A stretch of DNA of 64,000 nt from Stenogyne calaminthoides (taxonomy: Eukaryota; Streptophyta; Magnoliopsida; Lamiales; Lamiaceae). Shown here in pieces: positions 33,313-45,183 of this stretch. Numbering within the stretch: position 1 is the first letter of the stretch; the number at the start of each line of letters is the position of its first letter. Below the pieces are notes generated by a model that had not been told where the DNA came from, ran no database searches, and saw only the letters and a list, made by a program, of their open reading frames with translations. The stretch lies in assembly GCA_037126765.1 (NCBI GenBank), contig JBBCBC010000007.1, forward strand, positions 22,825,667 through 22,889,666, read 5' to 3'. Both the position numbers and the translations under genes were made by a program.

Positions 33313-35099
33313 TCCTTCGCTTCTGCTCTTCGTCTATCTTCTTTTCGATTCACAGACGCTCCCGAGACCAAAGCGGCTGACTTTCTTTAGCTTGTTCTAT
33401 TTGGAGTGTCTTGAGCATCTCTCGTGTTGAAGACTTTCTTCCGAGGTTGAGACTCGAGATTCTTCCGTTTCTTCATCATCGTAATTAGCTTTCTCTGGAT
33501 TGGCTTAGAAGCCTTTGACGTTTGCTTCTGAGGTTGAACAACGCCCAAGGCTTTCCTCTTCATAAGCGATTCGGCGACTGGCTTGTTCCAACCTTTGCTC
33601 TAGCTTTTCGGTTTCTCTCTTGCAACATCAAGCATGGTTTGCTCGAAACTTCGAGTGTAGATAAACTTCTCTACCGAAAGTGAACTTCAACTTCTCAAAG
33701 AGCTTCGACTTCTCTTAAGGCTTTGGCTAGATTATACATCTCAAAGATCTTTCTCGAGCCTTCTTCTCCAAAGCACGTGCCATAAACTTCCCGAGGTCTT
33801 CACCTTCCTTTCCCTTCTTGGCACCGTAATTTGGAAGAAGTCCGAGAAATCTTTGTGTCCATGTGATATTGTTCTTTGCTCACTGGCCGAACTTCTCTCG
33901 CTATCTCGATCTTGTTCGCCTTCCGACCCTCCTTAGATGGTTCTTGGCCACAGAAAATTCTTCAGATAAGTGGGCAAACTGGCCAGAGAGAGACTCCTTA
34001 AGCATCTCTGTCATCTTGGTCATGAGCACTGAGCTCATTTCCTCAACAGCAGATTTAATCATCACTTCATTCCTCTCTGCCAATTTCACCTCTAGAAATC
34101 TTGGTTGACTCTCGGTGCTTCGATTCATTTCAAAGATTGAGCTCAGCCTTGACTCCCTCCAGCTTTTCATTCAGCTTATCTTCCATGGAGGTCATCTGTG
34201 AGGTCAGAGTATTTTGGATTAGCACCAGCTCTGAAGAGTGACTAAGACTTTCCATCTATTGAGCTTGATTGGCTAATGTTTCTTCCATCTGAGCAATCTT
34301 GATCATTATTGGCTCAACCTTCTCAAGTTTCTCCATCAAGGGAGTGAGATCAATCTCATGAACCTTCTGCACGTTCTGTGCTGTTTGATCATCCTGAGCT
34401 ACAACTTCATCCTGAGCTCCAGTCTCCAACTGAGCCTCAGTCTGTTTATCAGACAATTCAGAATTAAAGATAGAACTTTCAGTAACTTTGGCATAATTGT
34501 TAATAGTGCCAAAAGGTACCTGAAGAGTGCTAGCTTCAGTCTGAGGTTGACCAATTTCAGGTTGGTCAGCAATAGAAGTCTCATTTTCCATCTGAGACTG
34601 ATTCTCAACATCTCCCTGTTGGTCCCCATCTCCATCTTGAGATTTGTCTCCGCTGCTTAGGGCACCAACTTCAAAGAGCTTTTTTCTTTTCACCTAACTT
34701 CCTCCGAACCAAACTCATCAAAATCGGAGTTTTTCATCCCGAGCCTTGTCCTTTCAACCCCGAGAAGTCGGGTCGAAGATCGCTCTCCTCATTCCACCGA
34801 TCTTCCCCTCGAAGCAAAGAATATCAAGCATCTCGGGAAGAGTCTGATTGAGAATGAACACAGTTGTCCTTAATCTGAAGAAAACATCTTGCAGATCAGG
34901 GTATGAGCTGAGCTCAGGGTAGCGGTCAAGAATGAACCGTTCTCCCTTGCTCCTCCACTCACCACCTTGGCCCTCGCCTTCTTCCATCTCGGCCTCTCGC
35001 CCGGGCTTGAGGCTTGGCGAGGATCAAGAAGTAGATCACCAGAGCTCATCATCAAGAATATTCTCTCCCCGAGTCTCAAAGACCTCTCAAGGTCAGGCA
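33313..35099 (-). pseudogene. Element A third ORF, broken middle part
   Basis: Fragments of one acidic protein in shifting frames: 34754-34987 (RFILDRYPELSSYPDL, resembling DNFLDSHYPNLVDHPGV of element B near 63221), 34256-34693 (Gln/Glu-rich, ends DLTPLMEKLEKVEPIMIKIA, probable coiled coil) and 33901-34170. 33313-33900 has no usable frame and looks like the CTG/CAG-depleted patches described in the findings. Frame changes are needed near 35000, 34700 and 34200. Confidence 0.6.
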
Positions 35100-36364
35100 T
35101 CAGTCCTCGGCCAGATCCGAGTGGGTCCCTGGTTCCCGAAATGACACTTCCTCAGATTGGTTCTCAAATTGGCTCTTCTTTGCCCGAGCCCAAGACTTTT
35201 TCAAGAGGAATCTCGAGGTCTGAGTTCCTTTGAAAATTTCCTGAGAAATTTTGTCTGAACTTAGAGATGTCTCAAGCACCTCAGAGAAGACCTGCTCCTC
35301 AGTCTGTTCTTGTGCCTTTGAGATAACCTGAGCCAAAACTTGTAATGGCGAACTCTGAGCGGTTTGGCCCTCAGGTTGAATCTCCTCAGAATCACTACCA
35401 TCTTCATCAGTGAGAACCACCAATCTTCTGCGCTTTGGGGCAAGTTTCTTCTGCTTCATTATTTTTGCACCTTGCTCCATCTTTGCTTCCAACAAAACCT
35501 TCCCCCTGGATTGTTGAGTCTCTTTTTCAGCCGCAACTGGTGATTCTACCTTCTTTTCTCTCTTCCCCCTGATGGTCTGCTTCTTCGCAACAATGGGTTT
35601 AAAGAGAATTTTGGAATTAGGGAACGGGGTCAAATTAGCGAAGATATCCTCCTCCTCTCTGCACATCTCCAAAATATAAGCAATTTTGGTGGCATGGTGG
35701 ATCTTGCCTTTTATTGAGATCGCCCCATCAACCTTCTTCAGAACTTTGGTCTGCTCACTCACAGTCTGAATCAAAAATTTCAGCCAGTTGAAATCGGTGG
35801 TGGGTGAGGCCTCGATTGCCGCCATCAATCTGAGCTTCGGGGTACTGATCTGCTCAAAACTCCCCGCAAGACTCATGATGCTCTTACTCACAATATCCAT
35901 CAACACACGATATTGTGGCTTTATGTGCTTCTTATGCAATGTCGCCTCAAATTTAACAGGATTCTCAGCAATCCTATCTAAGTAATCCTGCTCTCTACCC
36001 GACATATACATCGTAGGATCCTCTCCTCTATCACAGAGCTCAAAAACTTCATTCAGATTTTTCGGAACTATATATAGATCCCTCTCAAAATTGATGTATT
36101 TGGACGACTGCTCTAAATGTGATACAGTTAACTTAGAATGCATACAACCCTCTTCATCTATCTTCAAGTTATAGATGAATTCGATTACCTCTTTCGCAAA
36201 CTCCTGGTCTGGTCGGCTTGCGACTAGTTGGGCGAGTTTAGCCAGTCGAATCATATGCAGAGCCTCCTCTTCTGGCTTTGAGTTGGTTGTGCTTTCAAGT
36301 GAGACAACGAACTCGTACCACGGCTTGTTGGTTTTGGCTAATCTCTCGAACAAGTTTGGGCCAT
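35100..36364 (-). pseudogene. Element A third ORF, N-terminal part
   Basis: 417 open codons on the coding strand of the element. The only nearby ATG (36364) is one frame off, so a single-base indel close to the start is likely. The protein has an N-terminal mainly helical region (WYEFVVSLES; SKYINFERDLYIVPK), then RVLMDIVSKSIMSLAGSF and LMAAIEASPTTDFNWLKFLI, which align with element B's RLLFEIISKVILGIAFS and YVMTAIIEKAPDMNWMGLF. This is followed by a long Lys/Glu/Gln-rich tail with a nuclear-signal-like KKLAPKRRRLV. It resembles the loosely defined plant transposon-associated protein family; function unknown. Confidence 0.65.
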
Positions 36365-36490
36365 TTTAGAGATTAATTGAAGAAATGAAGCTTTAGAGTT
36401 TGGGAATTTCTGGGCAAAGGGGAATTATTTGCAGAGGATTTGGGAACGAAGGGTTTGATAAAATTTTGGCTTGAATGGCTTATTTGGGGT

Positions 36491-36497
36491 TTATATA
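36491..36497 (-). promoter_or_regulatory. Internal TATA box before element A third ORF
   Basis: Minus strand CTATATAAACCCC. It sits about 127 bases before the ATG at 36364, leaving a leader of roughly 95 bases if transcription starts ~30 bases downstream. Element B has TATATAAACCC in the equivalent place. This suggests the ORF is expressed from its own promoter rather than from spliced genomic RNA. Confidence 0.55.
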
Positions 36498-36998
36498 GCT
36501 TCGAGATCGTGGGGAATCACGTTGGTTAGGTGAAAAACAACGGTTGAGATTAATCTCCGATTAATCGGGTATACGAACCGACGATCTCCGAAAAGTAAGC
36601 CGCCAAAACATCCTCATTGGTCATTAATGTAGCAGAGCATTAAATGACTGTTGACCTTCTTCGGAATTTAAAACGATCCCGCCCAAAAACATTCCTCAGG
36701 TGTTTTGTATTTATTGCGAATGATTACTGAACTTCACTTAAGCAATAAATGAGTCGCATGAGTCATTACTTCTTCAGACTAATTTCCCTCTATCAGTCTT
36801 ACTGAGTACTGACCTTGATAAAATGTCAGTATAATACTGAGTACTGAATTGGTTCAGTATGCTACTGAGTACTGACCTTCAGTAAATCTGAGTTTCCCTG
36901 AGACTCAGTTCAGTATTTCCATTTTATCCTGAGCTTCTCAGTAGAATTCTGAGAAAAACTTCATGCATCTGAAAACCTTCAATTTTTTAGATTTTACT

Positions 36999-37737
36999 CT
37001 ATACACCTGGTTCTAACATCCCTAATTCAACTGAAAGTTCCTGAAATCTTGATTCAGCCAAAGGTTTTGTCAATATATCAGCTCTTTGCTTATCAGTATG
37101 AATTTTCTCCATCCTTATGTCCTTCTTCTCGACATGATCTCTAATGAAGTGATGTCTGATATCCACATGCTTACATCTGGTGTGCAATACCGGATTTTGT
37201 GAAATAGCAATGGCACTATTATTGTCACAAAATATTGGTACTTCATTGGCTACAACTTTATAATCCCTTAATTGTTGTGCGAGCTAAAGAATCGAAAGCA
37301 CAATGACTTCCTCGCAACCATGTATTCAAATTTCTTCGTGAGTACTTGTTGCTACCGAGGTCCTGCTTTTTCGAAAACCAAGATATCACTTATTTCCTAG
37401 AAATTGACAAGTTCTGAAGTGGACTTTTCGTCAATCCTGCAGAACCTCCATAATCGCGTCTCGAGTAACGAGTTAACTCAAGGTTATCATCACCGATACC
37501 ATAATCCTCTATTCATCGTGCCCTTAAGATACTTCAAAGATCTTTTTGGCAAACCTCCATGTGACTAGCTTTTTAGGATTAACTTGGTATCTTGCACATA
37601 TCCCAACAAAGAAATGTTATATCCGACCTACTTAACGTGAGATAGAGCAATGATCCAATGATTCCTCTATAATCAAGATGACTCACCGATTTGCCTTGTA
37701 ATCGGGATCCATCTTGTAGTTAGTATTCATAGGAATC
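36999..37737 (-). pseudogene. Element A RNase H, mostly scrambled
   Basis: The C-terminal 62 codons are clear (CKHVDIRHHFIRDHVEKK, then RADILTKPLAESRFQELS), the usual end of Copia RNase H. The preceding ~470 bases should hold the rest of RNase H but carry no readable frame. Short matches at DNA level remain, and CTG/CAG triplets are depleted. Either strongly decayed or poorly assembled. Confidence 0.75.
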
Positions 37738-38839
37738 CTAAGCGTATTGCAGTCTGACACCATATTTAGCAATCGGATCTCCGGTGTACTTTGCTCGGTT
37801 GATGAATATTCCTTCCTTTGATTGTTTCACTTGAAGACCTAGAAAGAAATTCATCTCTCCCATCATTGACATCTCAAACTTGCCTTTCATCAGTATTGAA
37901 AACTTTTCACACAGCTGATGGTTTGGAGATCCAAAAATGATGTCATCAACATATATCTGAACTAGCAAGATATCTTCCCCATCCTCTATCCTGAATAGAG
38001 TTCTATCAACAGTTCCTTTGACAAAACCATGGTCAGTAAGAAACTGAGAAAGAGTATCATACCATGCTCTGGGTGTTTGCTTAAGACCATACAAAGCTTT
38101 TTCGAGCTGTCAGAACTTGGTCATTCTGTTTTGAAACCGGGAGCTTGTTCCACATAAACCTCTTCTTTAAGCACACCGCTCAGAAATGCACTTTTCACAT
38201 CCATTTGATAGATCGTGAACTTCATGTGGGCAAGATATGCAAGAAACAATCGATGGCTTCTAGTCTTGCAACAGGTGCAAAGGTTTCATCATAATCCAAG
38301 CCTTCTTCTTGGGAATAACCTTGTGCAACTAGCCTTGCCTTGTTTCTCACAATGTTGTTGTTTTCATCTCTTTTATTCTTGAAAACCCACTTGGTTCCAA
38401 TGACATTGTGCCTTTCTGGTCTATCTACCAGCTCCCATACTTCATTCCTTGAGAATTGATTCAAATTTCATCTTGCATAAAGAAGAATCCAATGAGAATC
38501 TTGTAGAGCTTCACCAATCTCAGTAGGTTCTTTCTCTGATAGGAAGCAGCAGAATAGTGCACTCTCACCATGAAACCTTCTTGTTTTGACTCCTTTAGTT
38601 AGATCACCCACAATCTGACTTGTCGGATGACTATCTAACAATTTCCTTCTTGATGTTCCCCCTACAATAATATCCTCAACATTTGAAATGTTAGGTTCAG
38701 TTAAATTAGTAAACTCAGGGAACAACAGAAATGGAGAAAGGGAATCATCTTCCTCAAGGGAAATTCTATTCAGAACATTGTCAGAGACATTTGTTCCCCT
38801 TTGGTTGATAGATTCAGAATTTGCCTCAGCTGTGACCAC
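37738..38839 (-). pseudogene. Element A reverse transcriptase with integrase-RT linker
   Basis: Linker (DLTKGVKTRRFHGESALFCC; ALQDSHW), then RT: NEVWELVDRPERHNVIGTKW, KARLVAQGYSQEEGLDYDET, a frame break at about 38100-38220 over the first catalytic Asp region, then MYGLKQTPRAWYDTLSQFL and the intact catalytic box IYVDDIIFGSPN. Several frameshifts; no function expected. Confidence 0.85.
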
Positions 38840-39060
38840 ATCTTCATTGGCATCACATACCTGAGTCCGAACTGGTGTCTGTTCAGATTGGTCACCTTTG
38901 GAGTGTTGGCTTTCCTGAATCTCACCATCCTGATTTCCATCCTGAACTTCTTTATCCGAGTCTGAGTCACTCCAATCATAGATAGTGACTGACTTCTTCT
39001 TTTCAGGTTCAGTGGATGATTTATCTTTCTGTTTCAGGCTTAATCCGGTGATCCTCTTAG

Positions 39061-39999
39061 TCAGTTCATCTGCATCATGTTCCTGTTTCTTCTGAACACA
39101 AGTAGATTCATCAAAAACAACATGAGGTGTTTCCTCCAGTATAAGAGTCCTACAGTTGTAAACTCTGAAACTTTACTGACTTCAGAATATCCTAAGAATA
39201 TTCCTTCAACAGCTTTACTATCAAATGTTTTCAACTGATCTTTACCATTATTGTGTATGAAACACTTGCAACCAAACACACGAAAGAAAGAAACAAGAGG
39301 CTTCCTTTCACTCCAAAGCTCATAGGGTGTTTTGCCTAGACTCTTGGTAAGCATGGATCTGTTCTGAGAGTAGCATGCAGTGTTGATAGCTTCAGCCCAA
39401 AACCTTTTAGGAATATCAGCTTCAGCTATCATTGTCCTTGCAGCTTCTTTCAGAGTCCTGTTCCTTCTTTCAGCAACACCATTTTGTTGAGGGGTCCTTG
39501 CAGCTGATGTTTCATGTGAAATACCATTCTCTGCACAATAATCAGATATGATATGATTTATAAACTCAGTTCCTTTGTCAGATCTGATTTTGACCACACT
39601 CTGATTTTTCTCATTACTGAGCCTTTTCAGTAACTCTGGCAGTTTTATCTGAGTCTCTTTCTTACTGAGTAAGAATATGACCCAAGTATATCTTGAGTAG
39701 TCATCAACTACTACCAATGTGTATTTCCTGCCATTAGTGCTCACAGGTGTTATAGGACCAAAAAGATCCATATGCAGCAACTGAAGTATTCTTTCAGTAG
39801 AAACCTCAACTTTGCTTTTAAATGATGCTTTTATTTGTCTTCCTTTCTGGCACGCATCGCGAATATGTTCCTTACTGAACACTTCATTAGGCAACCCTCT
39901 CACAAGAGCTAATCTTGCAAGCTTGTTCAGGGTTTTGAAATTTAGGTGATTCATTCTTTTATGCCATAACCAACCTGGTGTCTGTGGAACTTTTAGCAA
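39061..39999 (-). pseudogene. Element A integrase
   Basis: HHCC region WHKRMNHLNFKTLNKL present, but the first Cys of the C-x2-C pair is replaced (RDAC instead of C-x-x-C). DDE residues are present: D in LLHMDLFGP, D in RSDKGTEF, E in VAERRNRTLKE. C-terminal PYELWSERKPLVSFFRVFGC follows. Continues protease in a different frame. The start is set by the frame, not by a real initiation codon, since the domain is part of a polyprotein. Confidence 0.87.
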
Positions 40000-40534
40000 C
40001 TAAACATGTATCTTTAGGAGTTGAACTCCAATCAGCAAGATACACATTCCTTTTTCTTGTACCAGTCAGTAATACTTTCTGTGATGTATCATCTTTCACA
40101 AAACATAAGTTCTTAGAGAACTCAACATTGAAACCTTTATCACAGAATTGGCTAATTGAAAGCAAGTTATGCTTCAATCCAGATACATATGAAACACCAT
40201 GGATATGAACTGAGTCGACTTCCAAAGTTCCATATCCTTCAGTCTGTCCCTTGGAGTTATCTCCAAAAGTGATCTGTGGGCCTCTTTGTTCAACATAGTC
40301 ACTGAGTATCTTCTTGTATCCTGTCATATGTCTTGAACATCTACTGTCAAGATACCATACATCAGGAGCTTTTTCATCTCTGCTCATCAGTGCCATGTGA
40401 TCTTTAGTCAGTTCAGTGCCCTTGTTTTCCTCCTCCTCAATGGCCATCAGACAGATGTCATCACTTTCACTGTCTGAGAATATCTCATCTGAAGAGCTAG
40501 ATCCCTCCTCAGAGTGTTCTTCTTCTGCAACCAT
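39959..40534 (-). pseudogene. Element A gag end and protease
   Basis: Ser/Asp-rich gag C-terminus (SSSSDEIFSDSESDDICLMA) leads to the aspartic protease WYLDSRCSRHMTG. The expected catalytic D-S-G is D-S-R here, consistent with a G-to-A change that would kill activity. LKHNLLSISQ marks the protease end. In frame with the upstream gag across a single stop. Confidence 0.85.
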
Positions 40535-40582
40535 GGCCTTTTTGCTTGAGAACTTCTGGTCTCTTTTAGCTTGCCTTTCTCT

Positions 40583-41642
40583 TCACTCCTTAGCACTCAA
40601 ATCTGGACAATCACACTGGAAGTGACCTTTCTTCTGGCAATTATAGCATCTGTTGGTATCATCATCCTGATCATTTTCTTCCTTGGACTTGGAGTCCTTC
40701 TTTCTGGATGAGGATCCTTCAGGTTTCAGGTCCTTTTTCTTCTCAGTTGATCTGTCCTCAGGTTTCTTCTGGTACCCGTGGTTCCTGTAATAACTTTTAT
40801 ATTTTCCAAATCTACTATTAAGTCTGTCAAACCTCCTTGCCATCAGTGCTAGCTTTTCCTCAAGCTCATCCTGATGTTTGGCATGGGGGTTCTCAGACTC
40901 TCTAGTCTTACAGGTTTTATCTTTGGCTTTTAAAGCCACATTTTTTCTCGATGAAGAAGAATCATCTTTGCTGTCAGCCTTTTTGGATTTCTTATCAATT
41001 ACAAATTCATAGGCCTTCAGCTCAGAGAAGACTTGTTGGTAAGGCATTGAATTAATATTCTTGGTGTTTTCAATCACCACTGCATGAATATCTCATTTCT
41101 TAGAAAGACCTCTAAGAATTTTCAATGCAACTTCTCTCTGTGGATATTTCTTTCCAAGTGCATTTAGATCATTCATGATGCTAGTGAATCTGACTTCCAA
41201 TTTCTCTATTGATTCACCATCATCCATTTCAAAACTATCAAACTTTCCAATTGCCACTGAAAGTTTGTTTTCTTTTATATGATCTCGTGCCTTGGCACAT
41301 ATAAACTAGTGTATCCCAAATCTCTTTAGCAGTATTACAGTGAGAGATCATTCCCATCACACCATCATCAATTGTACTGTATAGTGTGTCTTTTGCAATG
41401 TAGTCTAGATTGACTAACTTTCTCTCCTCAGGAGTCAGTTGGTCATCAGACTTAGGAAATTATGCTCTAAGATCAATTCTCTCATCTTCTGTTCCTCTGG
41501 GATTCACTACAGTAAATTGGAATGGTCCTTGAGAGACCACTCTCCACATACGCTCATGTTTGGAATAGAGATGAGCCTGCATTTTCAGTCTCCATAGGTC
41601 ATAGTTCTCCACTGAGAACATGGGAAGTTTTTTAGAAGACAT
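40583..41642 (-). pseudogene. Element A gag
   Basis: The start ATG at 41642 (MSSKKLPMFSVENYDLWRLK) is 135 bases inside the 5' LTR boundary. The first ~60 codons are open to a TAA at 41460. A frameshift follows, and 41080-40583 carries the nucleocapsid with zinc knuckle CYNCQKKGHFQCDC (all four ligands). It ends at TGA 40583 in KE-stop-REAK context, where element B has KERED, so a CGA-to-TGA change is likely. Confidence 0.83.
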
Positions 41643-41763
41643 TTTTCTGATCTTTTGAAAAGTAAAAAGTTTCAAACAAATAAGATCGAGTCAGAGATAG
41701 ACCACAAGTATTTTTGAAAATAAAACTTTGGTCAACACAGCAGGTGGTCAAGTTGAACCACGA

Positions 41764-41774
41764 CTCTGATACCA
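41764..41774 (-). other. Element A primer binding site
   Basis: Minus strand TGGTATCAGAG, two bases from the 5' LTR; initiator tRNA-Met type. Confidence 0.92.
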
Positions 41775-41776
41775 AT

Positions 41777-43718
41777 TGTTGGTCCCGGTGCAAAAGAGTC
41801 TTACAGGTGTATGGGGGGGGAATACACGTGTTCAGTGTTTTTAAAAATTTTTTCATCGAGGTCACTGGGTCGATAATCCTCAAGATTCGGTTCGAGAAGA
41901 CAGATCGCTCTGAGTCAAAGTCTCATCGAGACAAGTGATCCCGAAGTCGCTTTCAGATACCTCAGATAATCCAAACTGAGTCCTGAGTGTCAGAGATCCT
42001 GAGTTGCTTGGATCAGATAACTAACTTACTGAATCCTCAAATGAGAGTTCAGTATGGTAACTATCTGTTCTAGCTACTCAGTCATGCGGAATGGTTGGGC
42101 CCTTAGTTTATACTCGTTTTAAGCTTTGCTGAAAACCTTCCCTTAATTGAAATAGTGATTAGGCTGTGATTCACTTATGCAACTTCAGTGGATTGATTCC
42201 AACTGAATATCAGTGAAAAGTATGCTTTCAAAATCAAGTCAATGCAACATATAAGTACAGATAAGGAAAGCAATAAAGAACACAGCAATTATAGTGGTTC
42301 GGAGACTTAAGCTCCTACATCCACTCTCTCTGATCCTTAGAGAAATTCACTATCAACTTCTGAGCTTTCTGACTACCTCGCGTAGTTTACTTACTCAACT
42401 CGGCCCTGAGTTTTCTGACTACTCCACGTAGTTTACTTACTCAACCCGACCTTGAGCTTTCTGACTACCTCCGTAGTTTACTTACTCAAACACAAACAAG
42501 CTTTCAGACTACCCTCAGAGCTTACTAACTTCTTTCTCTAGAGTTTTCGACTACTCGCCGTAGTTTACTAACTCTTTACAACTCTTCTCACCAACAAACA
42601 CACTCCAACTACCTTCTCAAGAGTTTGGGGTTTCTCGGTTGGTTTCCAACTAGGATGAGATATCCTTTACAATGAAGCACAATGCAAAGGGTTAGGATAT
42701 CTCGACTAAGCTTTGAATAATTCTTATCAAGCTAGGCTTAGTATAGTGAGCTCTCTTCAATGTAGAAGCACTTGGGAAATTCTAAGTTTTCGAGTGCTTT
42801 AACTTTTGCAAGAATAAGTTTGAGCTCTTGAGTTGCGTATAAATTTCCCGTAACCTAACAATGTAGAGGGTTACCAGTATTTATAGGCATACACCAAGGT
42901 CACTCTTGAAAACTATCCGTTGGAGAGATAGCTTCGTGAGTTCCCTCTTATGGTGTGTGAGAAACGGCTATATTTAGGGTTTGAAACTCCCTAACACGTT
43001 CTAGGCAATAGCCTTTCATGTAGCCGGTCTTCACTTTTTGCAGTCTGGAACTTTTGTACATCTGACATCCTTTTCAGCGACCTGTCACTCTCAGTGTCAG
43101 TTTGGTACAGTGTTGTCTTCCTCTTTTTGACTTTTGTCTCCAGTTAAAGGTAGACACCTTCAATGGCTCTTTTGGTTACAAACTCTGAGTTTGATATAAC
43201 CTTAACAACACTTCTGACTTAGTTCCTTTTGTCTGCACTTTGAATGTCTTGGCAATATCTAACTTTCTAAGGAATCGCGTTTTTCTCAGTATTGCATCCT
43301 TCAGATAGATATATTCAGAGCCTCGGAACATTCAGGTTCATACTGAGCATTCAGTACTTTACTGAGTCTTCAGTAATTACTGTGCCTTCAGTATTCTTGA
43401 TCTTCATTCTTCAGTCTTCAGTCTTTCGTCTTCAGAGTCTTCAGAGTCTTCAGGGTCTTCTGAGTCTTCAGAGTCTTCTGAGTCTACTGACTGATACACT
43501 GAATCTTAGTGCTGAGTCTTCAGTTTCTCAGTATCCTACTGAGTCTTCAGTACCTATCCTGAACTATATCTGCTGACTATACATTCTGCAGATAACATCC
43601 TGAATATTCTAAAACTGAATCCTGACTCAACTATCAAGATCATTCTGAACATGTCATACTCAGGGGTTTTGGGATCAAATCAAAATCATATATCTTTTAT
43701 TAAATTCATCTCCCAACA
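41777..43718 (-). repeat. Element A 5' LTR
   Basis: 1942 bp, the same ends as 30464-32365. TATAAATACTGGT appears on minus near 42880 (TATA region). It carries two short patches (41838-41950 and 42515-42560) where it departs from the 3' LTR mostly at CTG/CAG sites, and an extra CTTCAGAGT-type repeat block at 43430-43480. Confidence 0.92.
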
Positions 43719-44164
43719 GGAAAGAATTCCTACCACCACAAATCTTAGAAGAAGGAATACACTTCTACAAGCATCGAACATCCACTGCTCGTTTTGCAAT
43801 AACGAACCTGAAACTGTAAGACACGTTCTATTCGAATGCTCATTTGTTTTTGGGGTTTGGATGGAATGTGTTGATTGGTTTGGGATTTGTACGGTACTTT
43901 CATCCAACCCGAAGATAAGTCTGCTCCACTTTAGTAAACTTATTGGAGGGGAGGATCCTTATGGTTGGATTGTGGGAGTGTATTACTTGGACCTTGTGGA
44001 AAGCTCGGAATGCCATAATTTTTCGTAATGAGACTTTTGAGGTGAAGGAGATTGTGGAAGATATCAAGAGAAGACTATGGAGTTGGATAAACGAAAGAGG
44101 AGCATGGAGACACAAAATATCATTTGTTAATTGGTGCAATGTACCTAGAGCAATTCTTGGTTAG
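43719..44164 (+). pseudogene. LINE ORF2 C-terminal region, second part (zinc-binding)
   Basis: Continues the LINE after the Copia insertion: IPTTTNLRRRN, then zf-RVT ligands in CSFCNNEPETVRHVLFEC (C-x2-C ... H ... C) and FGVWMECVDWFGI. After a frameshift at about 43970 comes ITWTLWKARNAIIFRN, typical of the C-terminus of plant LINE ORF2, to a TAG at about 44162. Confidence 0.87.
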
Positions 44165-44310
44165 TATAGTATTGAAACCAGAAATAATTTTTTTGTTGTT
44201 ATTTGCCAATGTTACTAAATCCCTGGGTAATTGTTGCCTACTCATTGTAATTCGGGTTCTCATGCCCTTTTGTCAATGAAATATCTTTTCTGATAAAAAA
44301 GGAAAAAAAA
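44165..44310 (+). mobile_element. LINE 3' untranslated end with A-rich tail
   Basis: Ends TCAATGAAATATCTTTTCTG followed by ATAAAAAAGGAAAAAAAAC. The expected polyadenylated 3' end; target duplication with the unknown 5' side was not found. Confidence 0.75.
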
Positions 44311-44702
44311 CAATGCAAACTTACTCATCAAAGCATACAATTACTTTATACTCCATTAGTTAACATCATGTTTATTAATATTGCATCAAATACCTTTCAA
44401 ATGTTCATATCTTTCTCAAGTAAGAAAAAGTTTTTCATCAAGCTAAAACGGTTATAGAATAGGGTCTACACTTCCGCACAAGCTAACTCCGGAAGTAGTC
44501 TAATTGACCAGGTGCAATACTAGAATTGTTATCACACACTAAAGCTTAACAAACTTATTTCGAAAAGACAGAAAAAAAAAAGTTCACCTTTGGCCCTTCG
44601 GAACACATCTATAAAATGGAATTATAGATCAATCTTATACTCCTTTATTTTTTAGTAGATGTCATTATGAGATTTTTAAGACACATCAAGGAGAGTAACA
44701 CT
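44311..44702. other. AT-rich stretch, nothing recognised
   Basis: No ORF, repeat or RNA structure seen. Confidence 0.5.
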
Positions 44703-44923
44703 TTTGTGAACCAAGTCTATACATGAACTCTATCATTGTTATATGCAAAAACTATCACTTTTATGCATAAAAACTTTCACTGTTTAAAAATATCACACAT
44801 TTTTTAACATTGATAGTTTTTGTACATAACAGTCAAAATTTTTATGCATTACAGTGATAGTTTTTATACATAACAGTAATACTTAAAAAACTGAGTTCAC
44901 AGTGAACTCGGGTTCACACAATC
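44703..44923. mobile_element. MITE with GTGAACC/GGTTCAC termini, copy 1
   Basis: Left end TTTGTGAACCAAGTCTATAC is mirrored by the right end AGTGAACTCGGGTTCACACA. The inside is composed of TATCATTGTTATGCATAAA-type motifs in both orientations. About 220 bp, no ORF. A second, more diverged copy lies at 45841-46048. Confidence 0.5.
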
Positions 44924-45183
44924 TTTTGTCAATTAATGACATGTTTTTTTCAAAAATTAACCTTAATTAATATTATTTAAATATTCTTAACAATAATTAT
45001 TATTAAATGGAAAAATATACACACAACACATTTATAAGAAATTTGAAATTTAAAATTACCATGTTAAGGGTAACTATGAGATAAAGGGGGAGAAAATCCC
45101 AGAACTACATCTATTATAAAAATGTTTTAAAAGGCTAAAACGACATCTAAATAAAAAAAGGAAGTATATTATTAGGAGTCACT

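Larger units (their letters stand above)
30464..43718 (-). mobile_element. Copia element A, Sirevirus-like, complete with third ORF
   Basis: 13.3 kb, perfect target duplication GGAAA (30459-30463, 43719-43723), inserted in a LINE. Minus-strand order: 5' LTR 43718-41777, primer site, gag, protease, integrase, RT, RNase H, about 4.2 kb with an additional ORF, polypurine tract, 3' LTR 32365-30464. A large extra coding region between pol and 3' LTR, the WHKRM(N/S)HLNFKTLNKL integrase signature and an AAAAAGGGGGAAAT tract fit the Sirevirus lineage, some of whose members carry an envelope-like ORF there. All frames are broken by stops and indels. Confidence 0.93.

Noticed and set aside
36491..36997. 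A second antisense ORF in element A equivalent to that of B
   Set aside because: Only about 500 bases separate pol and the third-ORF promoter in A and no plus-strand frame of note is present.
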